From the NCBI RefSeq assembly GCF_026153515.1, contig NZ_CP110644.1:2447501-2511500 (forward strand): a DNA stretch of 64,000 nucleotides, in the 5' to 3' direction. Under the pieces are notes generated by a model, which saw nothing but the letters and a program-made list of their open reading frames with translations, had not been told where the DNA came from and ran no database searches. Positions 30,683 to 39,148 of the stretch are shown here, piece after piece. The number at the start of each line of letters is the position of its first letter. Within the stretch, counting starts at the first letter, position 1. Both the position numbers and the translations under genes were made by a program. This DNA comes from Pseudomonas sp. KU26590. Lineage in GTDB: Bacteria; Pseudomonadota; Gammaproteobacteria; Pseudomonadales; Pseudomonadaceae.

Positions 30683-30837
30683 CGTCGGTCAGGCTCGCTT
30701 CACGTCATTGGCAGCGTCGCCGGCGTGGGGTGTCAGGTTGGGCTGTCAGGATAGGGTGTCAGACTGGACAGATGAGGCGGCAAGCGCTGTAGGCCGCGCC
30801 GGGTGTGGAGTGTAACCAACGGACGGCGCGCGGTCGG

Positions 30838-30851
30838 TTACATTTTTGTCA
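30838..30851 (-). promoter_or_regulatory. Cop-type box facing the two-component operon
   Basis: On the minus strand this reads TGACAAAAATGTAA, matching the CopR/CusR-type consensus TGACA-N4-TGTNA. It is about 155 bp upstream of the response-regulator start. Confidence 0.75.
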
Positions 30852-30896
30852 TTGATCGACGCTGGAACCGGCGCACTCCACGGAGGTGTGCTTGAA

Positions 30897-30911
30897 TGAC
30901 AAAAATGTAAT
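30897..30911 (+). promoter_or_regulatory. Cop-type box facing the periplasmic/cytochrome/molybdoenzyme operon
   Basis: TGACAAAAATGTAAT, an almost exact mirror of the box at 30838. The two together give one site in front of each divergent unit. It is about 100 bp upstream of the next gene. Confidence 0.78.
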
Positions 30912-31013
30912 CGGGCGGTCATTGTCGGGTGCCGGTGGCGGGTACAGGATGGCCGTCATGCAACACAGTCACACTCAGGCTCACCCTTACTCACTGCCCC
31001 AAGGAAGTCACCG

Positions 31014-31625
31014 ATGAAGATGAAGACAACGCTGTCCACCACCTTCGGCATGCTGATGCTCAGCGCCGCCGTCATGGCGTCTGCCGCTGATATGCCGGTG
31101 GTCAAGCCACTGCGCGGCACGGTCGACAGCGTCGACAGCAACACCTTGAATTTCACCACCCGCTCCGGCGCCCATCAGAGCATCGGCCTGACCGACAAGA
31201 CCGGCATCCGTCTGGTCTCCAAGACTGACATCGAATCGATCAAAGCCGACAGCTTCATCGGCTCCGCCGCGATCCCCCAGGCCGATGGCACGCTGAAGGC
31301 GCTGGAAGTGACCGTGTTCGAACCGAGCCTGAAAGGCAGCGGTGAAGGTCACTACGGTTGGGAAAACGCTGACGGCAGCACCGGCACCATGACCAACGGC
31401 ACCGTCGGCAAGCTGAGCAAGGCCAACGGCCGTACCCTGAGCGTCGGCTACAAAGGCGGCGAGAAGCAGTTGGTCGTGCCGGAAGACGTGCCAATCGCCT
31501 ACGTGCAGCCAGGCAAGGTCGATGAGCTGGTCAAGGGCGCGAAAATCGTCGTGTTCCCGGGCGAAGACGGCAAGACCGCACGCGGTGTCGCGGTCGGCAA
31601 GGACGGCTTCCAGCCGCCGATGTAA
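31014..31625 (+). CDS. Periplasmic protein of unknown function in a copper/oxidant-type operon
   Basis: 203 aa with a clear Sec signal peptide (LMLSAAVMASAADMP; cleavage after ASA). AAGGAAG precedes the ATG. The mature part is beta-rich with two similar halves (LRGTVDSVDSNTLNFTTRSG; VGKLSKANGRTLSVGYKGG), as in OB-fold or DUF5666-like periplasmic proteins. No cysteine or metal-binding cluster is seen. It is the first gene after the cop-type box and is followed by a cytochrome b and a molybdoenzyme, so it may be a redox partner, chaperone or metal buffer. Function not known. Confidence 0.78.
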   Translation: MKMKTTLSTTFGMLMLSAAVMASAADMPVVKPLRGTVDSVDSNTLNFTTRSGAHQSIGLTDKTGIRLVSKTDIESIKADSFIGSAAIPQADGTLKALEVTVFEPSLKGSGEGHYGWENADGSTGTMTNGTVGKLSKANGRTLSVGYKGGEKQLVVPEDVPIAYVQPGKVDELVKGAKIVVFPGEDGKTARGVAVGKDGFQPPM

Positions 31626-31682
31626 GCGGGTCGCGGCGTCTCACGGCGCCGCTTTCACCGAATCCGTGATGAGTCTCGCACC

Positions 31683-32306
31683 ATGAAAAAAACCAGAATT
31701 CATTCATGGCCCATCCGCCTGACGCACTGGATCAATGCCTTCGGCATGGTCTGCATGTTCATGAGCGGGTGGGGCATTTACAACGCGTCACCGCTGTTCA
31801 GCTTCTCCTTCCCCCGGGATTTCACCCTGGGCGGCTGGCTGGGCGGCGCGCTGGCGTGGCACTTCGCCGTGATGTGGCTGTTGGTCGTCAACGGCCTGAT
31901 CTACGTGCTGTATGGCCTGTTCACGCGGCACTTCAAGCGCGACTTTCTGCCGGTCACTCCCACAGCGGTCAAGCGCGACATGCTCGACGCCCTGCGCTTT
32001 CGTCTCAAGCACGAGAAGGGCGTCTACAACGCCGTGCAGCGCTTGATGTATTGGCTGGTGCTGGCCGCGGGCGTGTTGATCGTGCTGACCGGGCTGGCGA
32101 TCTGGAAGCCGGTTCAGTTGCAGGAATTGACTGCGGTGTTCGGCGGATACGACTTCGCCCGGTACGTGCATTTTGCGGCGATGGCGTTCATTGGCGCGTT
32201 CGTGGTGGTGCATCTGGCGTTGGTGCTGATGGTGCCGAAAACCCTGATGCCGATGATCACCGGTGGCACGCGTGGGATTGAGAGCGGGAAGGTCGAGCAT
32301 GATTGA
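31683..32306 (+). CDS. Membrane cytochrome b (b561/Ni-Fe hydrogenase b-type)
   Basis: 207 aa with four main membrane helices. Histidines suited to haem b ligation occur in HSWPIRLTHWINAFG, LAWHFAVMWLL and YVHFAAMAFIGAFVVVHLAL. This is the di-haem cytochrome b561 N-terminal family layout. It probably passes electrons from the quinone pool to the periplasmic molybdoenzyme encoded next, whose start overlaps its stop by 8 bp. It is a functional counterpart of MsrQ/YedZ but belongs to another cytochrome family. Confidence 0.87.
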   Translation: MKKTRIHSWPIRLTHWINAFGMVCMFMSGWGIYNASPLFSFSFPRDFTLGGWLGGALAWHFAVMWLLVVNGLIYVLYGLFTRHFKRDFLPVTPTAVKRDMLDALRFRLKHEKGVYNAVQRLMYWLVLAAGVLIVLTGLAIWKPVQLQELTAVFGGYDFARYVHFAAMAFIGAFVVVHLALVLMVPKTLMPMITGGTRGIESGKVEHD

Positions 32307-33069
32307 GCCAAAAAAACGCGCCATTGCGCGCATCAAGCTGGAGCCGGCCCAGCAGATCCAGCTGGAAAGCCTGCAGCGTCGGCATTTCCTGAAAGGCGGC
32401 CTGACCGTGGGCGCGATGGCGATGCTCACCGGTTGCAATCTGCAGGACGGCGATCAGGTGGACAAGGTGCTGTGGAGCATGTCGCGCTGGAACGATCGGG
32501 TTCAGGCCTGGCTGTTTAGCGGGCAGAAGCTGGCGCCGACGTTCAGCAAGGATCAGGTCCGCAATCCGTTTCCGTTCAACGCGTTTTACAGCGAGGATGA
32601 TATTCCGGAGCTGGACACGGCGGACTGGAAGCTGGGTGTATCGGGGCTGGTGCGGGACAAGGCGCCGTGGACGCTGGAAGGGCTGCGCAAGCTGCCGCAG
32701 CGCAGCGACATCACGCGGTTGATTTGTGTGGAGGGCTGGAGCGCGATCGGGCAGTGGGGCGGTGTGCCGTTGCGTACGTTCCTGGAGCATGTGGGGGCGG
32801 ATACGACGGCGAAGTTTGTCGGGTTCAAGTGTGCGGATCGGTATTACTCGAGTCTGGATATGCCGACGGCGTTGCATCCGCAGACGCTGCTGGCGCTGGA
32901 TTTTGCCGAGGTGGCGCTGCCGCCGGAGTATGGTTATCCGTTGCGGGTGAGGGTGCCGACGAAGTTGGGGTTCAAGAATCCGAAGCATATCGTCGAGATT
33001 GTGGTGAGTAATGATAATCCCGGGGGGTATTGGGAGGATCAGGGGTACAACTGGTTTAGCGGGAGTTGA
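32299..33069 (+). CDS. Molybdopterin-dependent oxidoreductase, sulfite oxidase/MsrP fold
   Basis: 256 aa from the ATG at 32299, which overlaps the cytochrome stop. The N-terminus has RRHFLKGG followed by a hydrophobic stretch and MLTGC, a twin-arginine-type signal with a possible lipobox, so the enzyme is exported folded with its cofactor. The core ITRLICVEGWSAIGQWGGVPL carries the cysteine that coordinates molybdenum in this fold, and DMPTALHPQTLLAL and PSKLGFKN-like elements follow. MsrP repairs oxidised methionine; whether this protein does the same, or reduces another S- or N-oxide, is open. Confidence 0.86.
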   Translation: MIEPKKRAIARIKLEPAQQIQLESLQRRHFLKGGLTVGAMAMLTGCNLQDGDQVDKVLWSMSRWNDRVQAWLFSGQKLAPTFSKDQVRNPFPFNAFYSEDDIPELDTADWKLGVSGLVRDKAPWTLEGLRKLPQRSDITRLICVEGWSAIGQWGGVPLRTFLEHVGADTTAKFVGFKCADRYYSSLDMPTALHPQTLLALDFAEVALPPEYGYPLRVRVPTKLGFKNPKHIVEIVVSNDNPGGYWEDQGYNWFSGS

Positions 33070-33083
33070 TCCCGCGCTTTTCA

Positions 33084-33386
33084 GGATCAAGGTCAAAGGC
33101 GTCTGCCTGGGGGCAGACTGTTTCGCCTTCGGCGAGTTACTTGGAAAAGCACCCCAAGTAACCAAGGGTGCTTGCTCCTGGTTGGGTTCCTCCTGCGTCG
33201 GAATTCCCTCATTCCGACGACGCTCCGTGGGCCCGCGCCGAACGGACATCCATGTCCGCAACGGCGCTCTCGCCGCATCCATGCGGCTCGGCCCACTCCG
33301 CGTCGTCTGCGTTCAGCCTGCCCCCAAGTCGCGATTGGCGGTGTCTGGACTTTCTGTGTACGAAGATCAAAAGCAGATCAACAGCA
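33084..33386 (+). repeat. Dispersed ~300-bp element, copy A
   Basis: Begins GATCAAGGTCAAAGGCGTCT and ends near GATCAAAAGCAGATCAAC. Inside it carries CGCCTTCGGCGAGTTACTTG, a CACCCCAAGTAACCAAGGGTG hairpin-like block, and GAACGGACATCCATGTCCG and GCCGCATCCATGCGGC palindromes. It shares most of its length with copies at 58482 and 59137. It is 15 bp past the molybdoenzyme stop and is followed by a REP unit at 33396. Confidence 0.9.
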
Positions 33387-33395
33387 GAGCAATAG

Positions 33396-33600
33396 CTTCC
33401 CGGCTGAAGCCGGTCCCACAGGTGTAGGCGGTGTTTAGTGGGACCGGCTTTAGCCGGGAAGGCGTCGAGCGTCACGCCGCAAAATGGATGGCGAGCACAC
33501 AGGCCTCTTCCCGGCTGAAGCAATGTGAGGCGTGTTGATCGTTCCCACGCTCCGCGTGGTAATGCACCCTTTGACGCTCCGCGTCGGTGTTTTCAAGGTC
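33396..33600. repeat. REP units and CGTTCCCACGCTCCGCGTGG palindrome
   Basis: Two facing units of the GGACCGGCTTTAGCCGGGAAG family (33396-33419, 33438-33461), a truncated unit at 33507, and a different palindrome, CGTTCCCACGCTCCGCGTGG, near 33540. No gene is supported in the 650 bp between the molybdoenzyme and the MFS gene. Confidence 0.82.
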
Positions 33601-33717
33601 GGTTGAGGGGTTCCTGAGGGCATTCCCTTCAATATCCTTTCTTCGGCATTGTTCCAAGCTTTGTTAGGCTGGTCCTGAAGCGGGCCATGACGGGCCGCTG
33701 TTTTCAAGGGAGCGGCA

Positions 33718-34869
33718 ATGACGTCCATCAGCACCGCAGCGCCCGTTTTGCCGGGGCGGCTGGAGCAGTTTTCGACGCGCATCGCTTTTTTTGTCACCGG
33801 GTTCAGCATGTCGGCCTGGGCGCCGCTGGTGCCTTATGCGAAAAGTCGCCTTGGTCTGGACGACGCCGGCCTTGGGCTGTTGCTGTTGTGCCTGGGCATT
33901 GGTTCGATCGTTTCCATGCCGTTGGCCGGGGCGATGACGGTGCGTTATGGCTGTCGGCGTTTGATCGTGATGACGGGGCTCATCGCCTGTGTGTGCCTGC
34001 CTTTATTGGCGACCCTCAGCTCGGTTCCGCTGATGGTCGCCACGCTTTTCGTCTACGGTGCGAGCATGGGCGCCCTTGGCTGCGTGACCAACATTCAGGC
34101 GATCATCGTCGAAAGGGCGAGCGGCAAGACCATGATGTCGGGGTTTCATGGCCTGTTCAGTTGCGGCGGGATTCTCGGGGCGGCGGGCGTGTCGGCGTTG
34201 TTGAGCGTCGGCGTCTGGCCGTGGCTGGCGATGGCCGTCGTTGGGCTGTTCATCGCCTTCGCGCTGTACAAAGCCGCGCCCCACTTGTTGCCGTACGGCA
34301 GCGAACCGGGAGGACCGGCGTTTGCGATTCCCCGGGGCGTGGTGCTGTTCATCGGCCTGATGTGCTTCACGGTATTCCTCACCGAAGGCGCGATGCTCGA
34401 CTGGAGTGCGGTGTTCCTCAGCGCTCAACGCGGGGTGGAACCGTCTTACGCAGGGTTCGGCTATGCGGTGTTCGCGCTGGCCATGGCGATCGGGCGTCTG
34501 TGCGGCGATCCGATCGTCCGGCGTCTCGGTGTGCACAAGATCATCCTGTTTGGCGGGCTGTGCGCGGCTGCCGGGATGACCGTCGCGACGTTGATTCCGG
34601 TGTGGCAAGCGGCACTGTGCGGCTATGCGCTTGTAGGAATAGGCTGCTCCAACATCGTGCCGGTGTTCTACAGCGCGGTCGGTCGGCAGAAAACCATGCC
34701 GGAGAATGTCGCGGTGCCGGCGATTACTACACTGGGCTACATCGGTATTTTGATGGGGCCGGCGGGGATCGGTTTCGTCGCCCACCTCAGCAGCCTCGGC
34801 GCGGCCTTCATGATCATCGCCGTGATGCTGCTGGGTGTGGCGGTCAGCGGGCGGTTTTTGCGGGTTTGA
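33718..34869 (+). CDS. MFS transporter
   Basis: 383 aa with about twelve membrane helices. GGGAGCGG precedes the ATG. Typical MFS positions are visible, such as GAMTVRYGCRRLIVMTGL in loop 2-3 and a second-half repeat around GDPIVRRLGVHKIILFGGL. It resembles the YbjJ-like or sugar/drug MFS groups that begin with a RLEQFSTRIAFFVTGF-like helix. Substrate unknown. It has no operon partner. Confidence 0.86.
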   Translation: MTSISTAAPVLPGRLEQFSTRIAFFVTGFSMSAWAPLVPYAKSRLGLDDAGLGLLLLCLGIGSIVSMPLAGAMTVRYGCRRLIVMTGLIACVCLPLLATLSSVPLMVATLFVYGASMGALGCVTNIQAIIVERASGKTMMSGFHGLFSCGGILGAAGVSALLSVGVWPWLAMAVVGLFIAFALYKAAPHLLPYGSEPGGPAFAIPRGVVLFIGLMCFTVFLTEGAMLDWSAVFLSAQRGVEPSYAGFGYAVFALAMAIGRLCGDPIVRRLGVHKIILFGGLCAAAGMTVATLIPVWQAALCGYALVGIGCSNIVPVFYSAVGRQKTMPENVAVPAITTLGYIGILMGPAGIGFVAHLSSLGAAFMIIAVMLLGVAVSGRFLRV

Positions 34870-34938
34870 TGCTCATCGCAGGCTGACGCGTTTGTTTGAA
34901 AGCGCGCGTGCCGGCGATGTTTCCCCGCGAATGATGAA

Positions 34939-35376
34939 TCAGCTCGGCATCATCGCAAAGCCCACGCCGAAGCGGTTCCAGGCATTGATGGTGGCGACGG
35001 CCAAAGTGATGCTGACCACCTCGGCTCCGCTGTAATGCGTGAGCAGCGCTTCGTATTGATGCTGTGGCGCGCGGTGCACGGGCAGCAGGGTCAGGCTTTC
35101 AACCCAGGCAAGTACGACTTTTTCCTTTTCGGTGAAGAATTCGGTTTCTTCCCACACGCTGAGGGTCTGCAGACGGGCCTCGGTTTCGCCGCCCTTGCGT
35201 GCGTCATTGGCGTGCATGTTGACGCAATAGGCGCAGCCGTTGAGCTGCGAGGCACGCAGACGGATCAGCTCCAGCAGCGAATGGTCCAGCCCGGATTTGC
35301 TCAGCGCGGTCTCCAGACCGACCATGGCTTTGTAGGCTTCCGGCGATTTCTGGGCCCAGGCGATTCGGGTGTTCAT
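34939..35376 (-). CDS. Carboxymuconolactone decarboxylase family (AhpD-like) protein
   Basis: 145 aa from the ATG at 35376. The AhpD core is clear: LLELIRLRASQLNGCAYCVNMHANDARKGGE (residues ~35-65), with the CxxC pair and downstream histidine of the alkylhydroperoxidase D active site. Most likely a small thiol-based peroxidase or reductase. Residues added by earlier start codons are not family-like. Followed on the same strand, farther upstream, by the PACE gene. Confidence 0.9.
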   Translation of the reverse strand: MNTRIAWAQKSPEAYKAMVGLETALSKSGLDHSLLELIRLRASQLNGCAYCVNMHANDARKGGETEARLQTLSVWEETEFFTEKEKVVLAWVESLTLLPVHRAPQHQYEALLTHYSGAEVVSITLAVATINAWNRFGVGFAMMPS

Positions 35377-35494
35377 GGTGGGTGCTCTCTTCAAAGTGGC
35401 CGGCGGAAGCCGCTGGACGTGGCGAAATGTTACGCCCGCGCTGCGGCCCGTCGAATAGCCAATCAAGGAGGTTTACCGGAGACCAATTGCGCCG

Positions 35495-35983
35495 CTATCG
35501 ATCAGCGGCGCACTGTTGCGGACGGGCGAGCAGACGCTCGCGAATCCGGTCATACGCCAGGTTGAACAGCATCGTGTACGGCAGATACAAGAGCACCAGA
35601 CCGATGTCCAGAAGGAAGGCTTCCAGCAATGGGACCGACAACCACCACGCCACCATCGGCACCACCAAAAAAATCAGTCCCGCTTCAAAGCCGATGGCAT
35701 GCAGCGCCCGCGCCTTGAACGTCAGCGCGAACCCCAGGCGGGCGCGCAGACGGTCGAACCCGGCGTTGAAGACCATGTTCCAGAGCATGGCGACCGTGGA
35801 AATCATCACCGTCATCGCGCCCATCTTGCCGATGGACTGGCCGAGTACCCAGGCCAGCCCGGGCGCGAACATCAGCACGCCGATGAGCTCGAACAGCAGC
35901 GCATGGAGGGCGCGCTCTTTGAGGGACTTTTTCGCAACCACCGGCTTCGCGGTCTTGTTGGACGTCAGGGTGTGCAGGGGCAT
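35495..35983 (-). CDS. PACE-family efflux transporter
   Basis: 162 aa from the ATG at 35983; a more upstream ATG at 36016 also lacks a good ribosome site, so the start is uncertain. Four membrane helices are arranged as two tandem bacterial transmembrane pair domains (KERALHALLFELIGVLMFAPG and KARALHAIGFEAGLIFLVVP), the PACE (AceI-like) signature. Such proteins export biguanides or acridine-like compounds with protons. A LysR regulator starts divergently about 120 bp away, as AceR does for aceI. Confidence 0.9.
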   Translation of the reverse strand: MPLHTLTSNKTAKPVVAKKSLKERALHALLFELIGVLMFAPGLAWVLGQSIGKMGAMTVMISTVAMLWNMVFNAGFDRLRARLGFALTFKARALHAIGFEAGLIFLVVPMVAWWLSVPLLEAFLLDIGLVLLYLPYTMLFNLAYDRIRERLLARPQQCAADR

Positions 35984-36101
35984 GTGAATAATCACTTTTT
36001 CGGGGCAGGTGTGCATTGTCGTGGTGCGATGGGCTAGAGTGAAAATCGGTCCCATCGGAAAAACCGATGGCGACGCCACACGCTCCTCTGAGGTGTCCAC
36101 C

Positions 36102-36989
36102 GTGAGCTATTCCCCCGAAGCACTCGAAGCATTCGCCCAGACCATCGCGCTGGGTTCGTTCAGCGCCGCCGCACGGCGCCTGGGCAAGAGCCAGTCGACC
36201 ATCAGTGAGGCGATTTCGCGGCTGGAGATCGACCTGGGCCTGGAACTGTTTGATCGCTCGACCCGCCACCCCGCGTTGACCGAGGCGGGCAGGGCGCTGG
36301 AAGGGCGCATCGAGGACGTGCTCGCCGCCTCCGATACGTTGCGCCGCGCGGCGGGGCGTCTGGCCGAGGGCATGGAGCCGCGCCTGACGCTGGTGCTGTC
36401 CGACGCCAACCAGTTCGCTGAATTCCAGACACGCATGACCGAGCTCGATCAGCGTTTTCCGGAGCTGGAGCTGGAATGTGTGTTTGCCGAACACGGCGAC
36501 GCGATCAACTTGATCCAGACCGGTCGGGCATCGTTGGGTTTGCTGTCGGCCCAGGCCTCGTACCCGCCGGAGGTGGGTTACGCGACCATCGTCGAGCGCG
36601 CCGACTTCGGCATCTTTGTTTCCCACAACCACCCGCTGGCCGCTGAAGAGGCCGTTGATTACCGCCATCTGGCGCAGCATCGGGCATTACGCCTGAACAC
36701 CATCGTCGACGAGAGCGTGCCCACCGACGACCTGCCCAGCGGCGCGCGACGCAGCTGGTCGGCGCCCAATTACCTGCTGCTGATGGACATGGCGATCTTC
36801 GGATTCGGCTGGTCGGCGCTGCCGCGCTGGCTGGTCAGCACCTGCGCTCAGGGCCGGTTGAAGGAGCTCAAGGTGCCGGGCTGGCCGCGCAGTTCAGCGG
36901 TCGACGTGATCTGGTCCCGGCAAAAAAGCCTGGGCCCGGCGGGGACGTGGTTGCTGGATACGCTGCTGGAGGGGCGGGGCGGGTATTGA
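36102..36989 (+). CDS. LysR-family regulator, probably of the divergent PACE gene
   Basis: 295 aa from the GTG at 36102, with TGAGG upstream. Winged helix-turn-helix at the N-terminus (FAQTIALGSFSAAARRLGKSQSTISEAISRLEIDLG, residues ~9-44) followed by a LysR effector domain. Position next to the PACE efflux gene, with a shared control region of about 120 bp, suggests it controls that gene. The inducer is unknown. Confidence 0.9.
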   Translation: MSYSPEALEAFAQTIALGSFSAAARRLGKSQSTISEAISRLEIDLGLELFDRSTRHPALTEAGRALEGRIEDVLAASDTLRRAAGRLAEGMEPRLTLVLSDANQFAEFQTRMTELDQRFPELELECVFAEHGDAINLIQTGRASLGLLSAQASYPPEVGYATIVERADFGIFVSHNHPLAAEEAVDYRHLAQHRALRLNTIVDESVPTDDLPSGARRSWSAPNYLLLMDMAIFGFGWSALPRWLVSTCAQGRLKELKVPGWPRSSAVDVIWSRQKSLGPAGTWLLDTLLEGRGGY

Positions 36990-37023
36990 AAGAGGCTGCA
37001 TGTTGCACCTGCGACCCTGTCCT

Positions 37024-37154
37024 GTAGGAGCGTGGCTTGTCCCGCGATCTGCCGCGAAGTGGCAGCAAATGGGTCAATCAGATTTACCAGGCTATTCCGG
37101 CGCCAGTCATTACGGCGACTGCGTCCCCGATCGCGGGACAAGCCACGCTCCTAC
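37024..37154. repeat. Inverted REP pair (GTAGGAGCGTGGCTTGTCCC family)
   Basis: Forward from 37024 and reversed to 37154, separated by about 75 bp, between two convergent LysR genes. The same family occurs inside the itaconate operon at 52902. Confidence 0.85.
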
Positions 37155-37164
37155 AGCTGCAGGT

Positions 37165-38091
37165 CTAATCCTGACTTCCTTCCAGCACAAACCCCGCCGG
37201 CATCTCCTGGGCGAACGCGTTCACCACCTCGCGGGTCAGGCCGACGATGTCTTCCACCAACTCCATGCCCGCGCCTGTGCGCCAGCTGGCGACGATGTCC
37301 ATCAGCGGCGGCAGGGGCACGTTGTCGATCAGCGTCAACGCGCCCTGGGCCAGTTCGCCGTGCACCAGCGTCACTGGCAGCGCGCCGATGCCAAAGCCGT
37401 CACGGACCAACCGGGTAATGGCCGACGCCGAGTTCACGCAATTGATCCGCGGCGTGACGATGTTGGCGGTGTGGAGCATGTTCAGGATGTCCTGATGCGG
37501 CCGCGAGTTGCGCGAGAACGTGACGATGCGCGCTTCGGCGATCTCTTCCAGGGTCACGTCCGGGCGGTCGAATGCAGAGCCCGTCGGCACCACCCAGCGC
37601 AGGGGGTAGCGTGCCAGTATCGCGTTGCGCACGCTGTCGAAACGCAGCACATCGGTCTGGAAAATGATGTCCTGATAGCCCTTTTCCAGCTGCGAGCAGA
37701 GGTTGCTGGCGGTCTCGGCAGTGAGCTCGATTTCCAGGTTCGGGTAACACTTCATCAGGCGTGTTACCAAAGGGCTGAGCCAGGTGTGTATCACCGTATC
37801 CATGGCGCCGATGCGGATGCGGCCGCGCACCTGGCTCGGGTCCCTGATCGCCGCTTTCATGCTTTGCATGGTGTCCATGATGTGCTCGGCGTATTCGAGC
37901 ACGCGCGTTCCCTCGTGCGTCAGCGACACCCCCCGGGAATCCCGGACGAACAGCCGCACGCCCATTTCGTCCTCCAGCGCGGCGATGCGGCTGGAGATGG
38001 AGGCCTGGGTGCTGAACAGTTTTTCCGCCGTCAGACGAAAGCTTTTCAGCCGTGCGACCCAGACGAAGGTTTCCAGAAACTTGAGATTCAC
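37165..38091 (-). CDS. LysR-family regulator, divergent from the DUF969/DUF979 operon
   Basis: 308 aa from the GTG at 38091 (VNLKFLETFVWVARLKSFRLTAEKL), with AAGGA upstream; longer starts add unrelated residues. The helix-turn-helix is LTAEKLFSTQASISSRIAALEDEMG. An effector domain of usual size follows. Divergent from the DUF969/DUF979 transporter pair across ~330 bp, so it probably regulates it. Confidence 0.9.
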   Translation of the reverse strand: MNLKFLETFVWVARLKSFRLTAEKLFSTQASISSRIAALEDEMGVRLFVRDSRGVSLTHEGTRVLEYAEHIMDTMQSMKAAIRDPSQVRGRIRIGAMDTVIHTWLSPLVTRLMKCYPNLEIELTAETASNLCSQLEKGYQDIIFQTDVLRFDSVRNAILARYPLRWVVPTGSAFDRPDVTLEEIAEARIVTFSRNSRPHQDILNMLHTANIVTPRINCVNSASAITRLVRDGFGIGALPVTLVHGELAQGALTLIDNVPLPPLMDIVASWRTGAGMELVEDIVGLTREVVNAFAQEMPAGFVLEGSQD

Positions 38092-38419
38092 CGAGGGGGT
38101 TCCTTGAGCAATTGAGCGCCGGCTGACATTCAGCATGACCTGCGATCGACACATCCTGGCCGGCACGACCTGTGCAAACTGAGCACGGGAACAGCAGGTT
38201 ACATGCCACCCCGGCAACAGAAAATCTTATGGCCCATAGCGGGTTTTTCCCGTTGGACGCCCCGGCGTGACTGCGGTGCCATGGGGCAGCGGCACGGTGA
38301 ACTCGTCGAGCCTGGGCTGAGCCTGGCCTGAGCATACGTGCTGCCATCCGCTCGTTTCTCAATCCTGTTTCTCCTTCGTGCCCCAGCAAGGTACCGCCAC
38401 TGCCAACGAGAACCCCATC

Positions 38420-39148
38420 ATGCAAACCGCTATCAACCTCTGGCCGCTGCTTGGCGTGCTGGTCATCGTTCTGGGCTTCGTCCTGCGTTTCAATCCCATG
38501 CTGGTCGTGGCGCTCGCCGCCCTGGCCACCGGCCTTGCCGCCAGCATGCCGCTGGAAACCATTCTGGCTACCATCGGCACGGGCTTCATCAAGACCCGCA
38601 CGCTGCCGCTGATCATCCTCTTGCCGCTGGCGGTGATCGGCCTGCTGGAGCGCCACGGCCTGCGGTTGCATGCGCAGAACTGGATCGCCCGCTTTACCGG
38701 CGCCACGGCCGGACGGCTGTTGATCGCGTACCTCTTCGTGCGTGAAACCACCGCCGCCCTTGGATTGACCAGCCTTGGCGGCCACCCGCAGATGGTGCGG
38801 CCGCTGCTCGCGCCCATGGCCGAAGGCGCCGCTGAATCGCGTTTCGGCAAGCTCCCCGAGACGCTGCGTATCAAACTGCTGGCGTTGTGCGCGGCGACCG
38901 ACAATGTCGGGCTGTTCTTCGGCGAAGACATCTTCGTCGCGTTTGGCGCGATCGCGCTGATGCACACCTTTCTGCTCGGCTCCGGCATTGATGTCGACCC
39001 GATGCACATCGCCTTTTGGGGGATACCGACGGCGATCTGCGCGTTCGTCATCCACGCCATCCGCCTGCACCGTTTCGATCAGCGCCTGAACCGTGAGCTG
39101 ACGGTGCTGCCGCCGGCCTCCGCTGTCGACAAGGAGCTGGTGCGATGA
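38420..39148 (+). CDS. DUF969 membrane protein, transporter half
   Basis: 242 aa from the ATG at 38420; a weak GAGAA lies upstream. About six membrane helices (LWPLLGVLVIVLGFVL; LPLIILLPLAVIGLLERHG). Always found with DUF979, here overlapping it by 4 bp. In many genomes the pair sits beside pyrrolidone-carboxylate peptidase, suggesting import of 5-oxoproline-like compounds, but no such peptidase is nearby here, so substrate is unassigned. Confidence 0.9.
   Translation: MQTAINLWPLLGVLVIVLGFVLRFNPMLVVALAALATGLAASMPLETILATIGTGFIKTRTLPLIILLPLAVIGLLERHGLRLHAQNWIARFTGATAGRLLIAYLFVRETTAALGLTSLGGHPQMVRPLLAPMAEGAAESRFGKLPETLRIKLLALCAATDNVGLFFGEDIFVAFGAIALMHTFLLGSGIDVDPMHIAFWGIPTAICAFVIHAIRLHRFDQRLNRELTVLPPASAVDKELVR

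Noticed and set aside
33093..33523. Short frames within the dispersed 300-bp element (copies A, B and C)
   Set aside because: Frames are not kept in the same register among the three copies, which argues against a protein; the nucleotide blocks are what is conserved.
37400..39070. 556-codon minus-strand frame spanning the second LysR and DUF969 genes
   Set aside because: It overlaps two well-supported genes in other frames and crosses their shared promoter region; composition is typical of an out-of-frame shadow.
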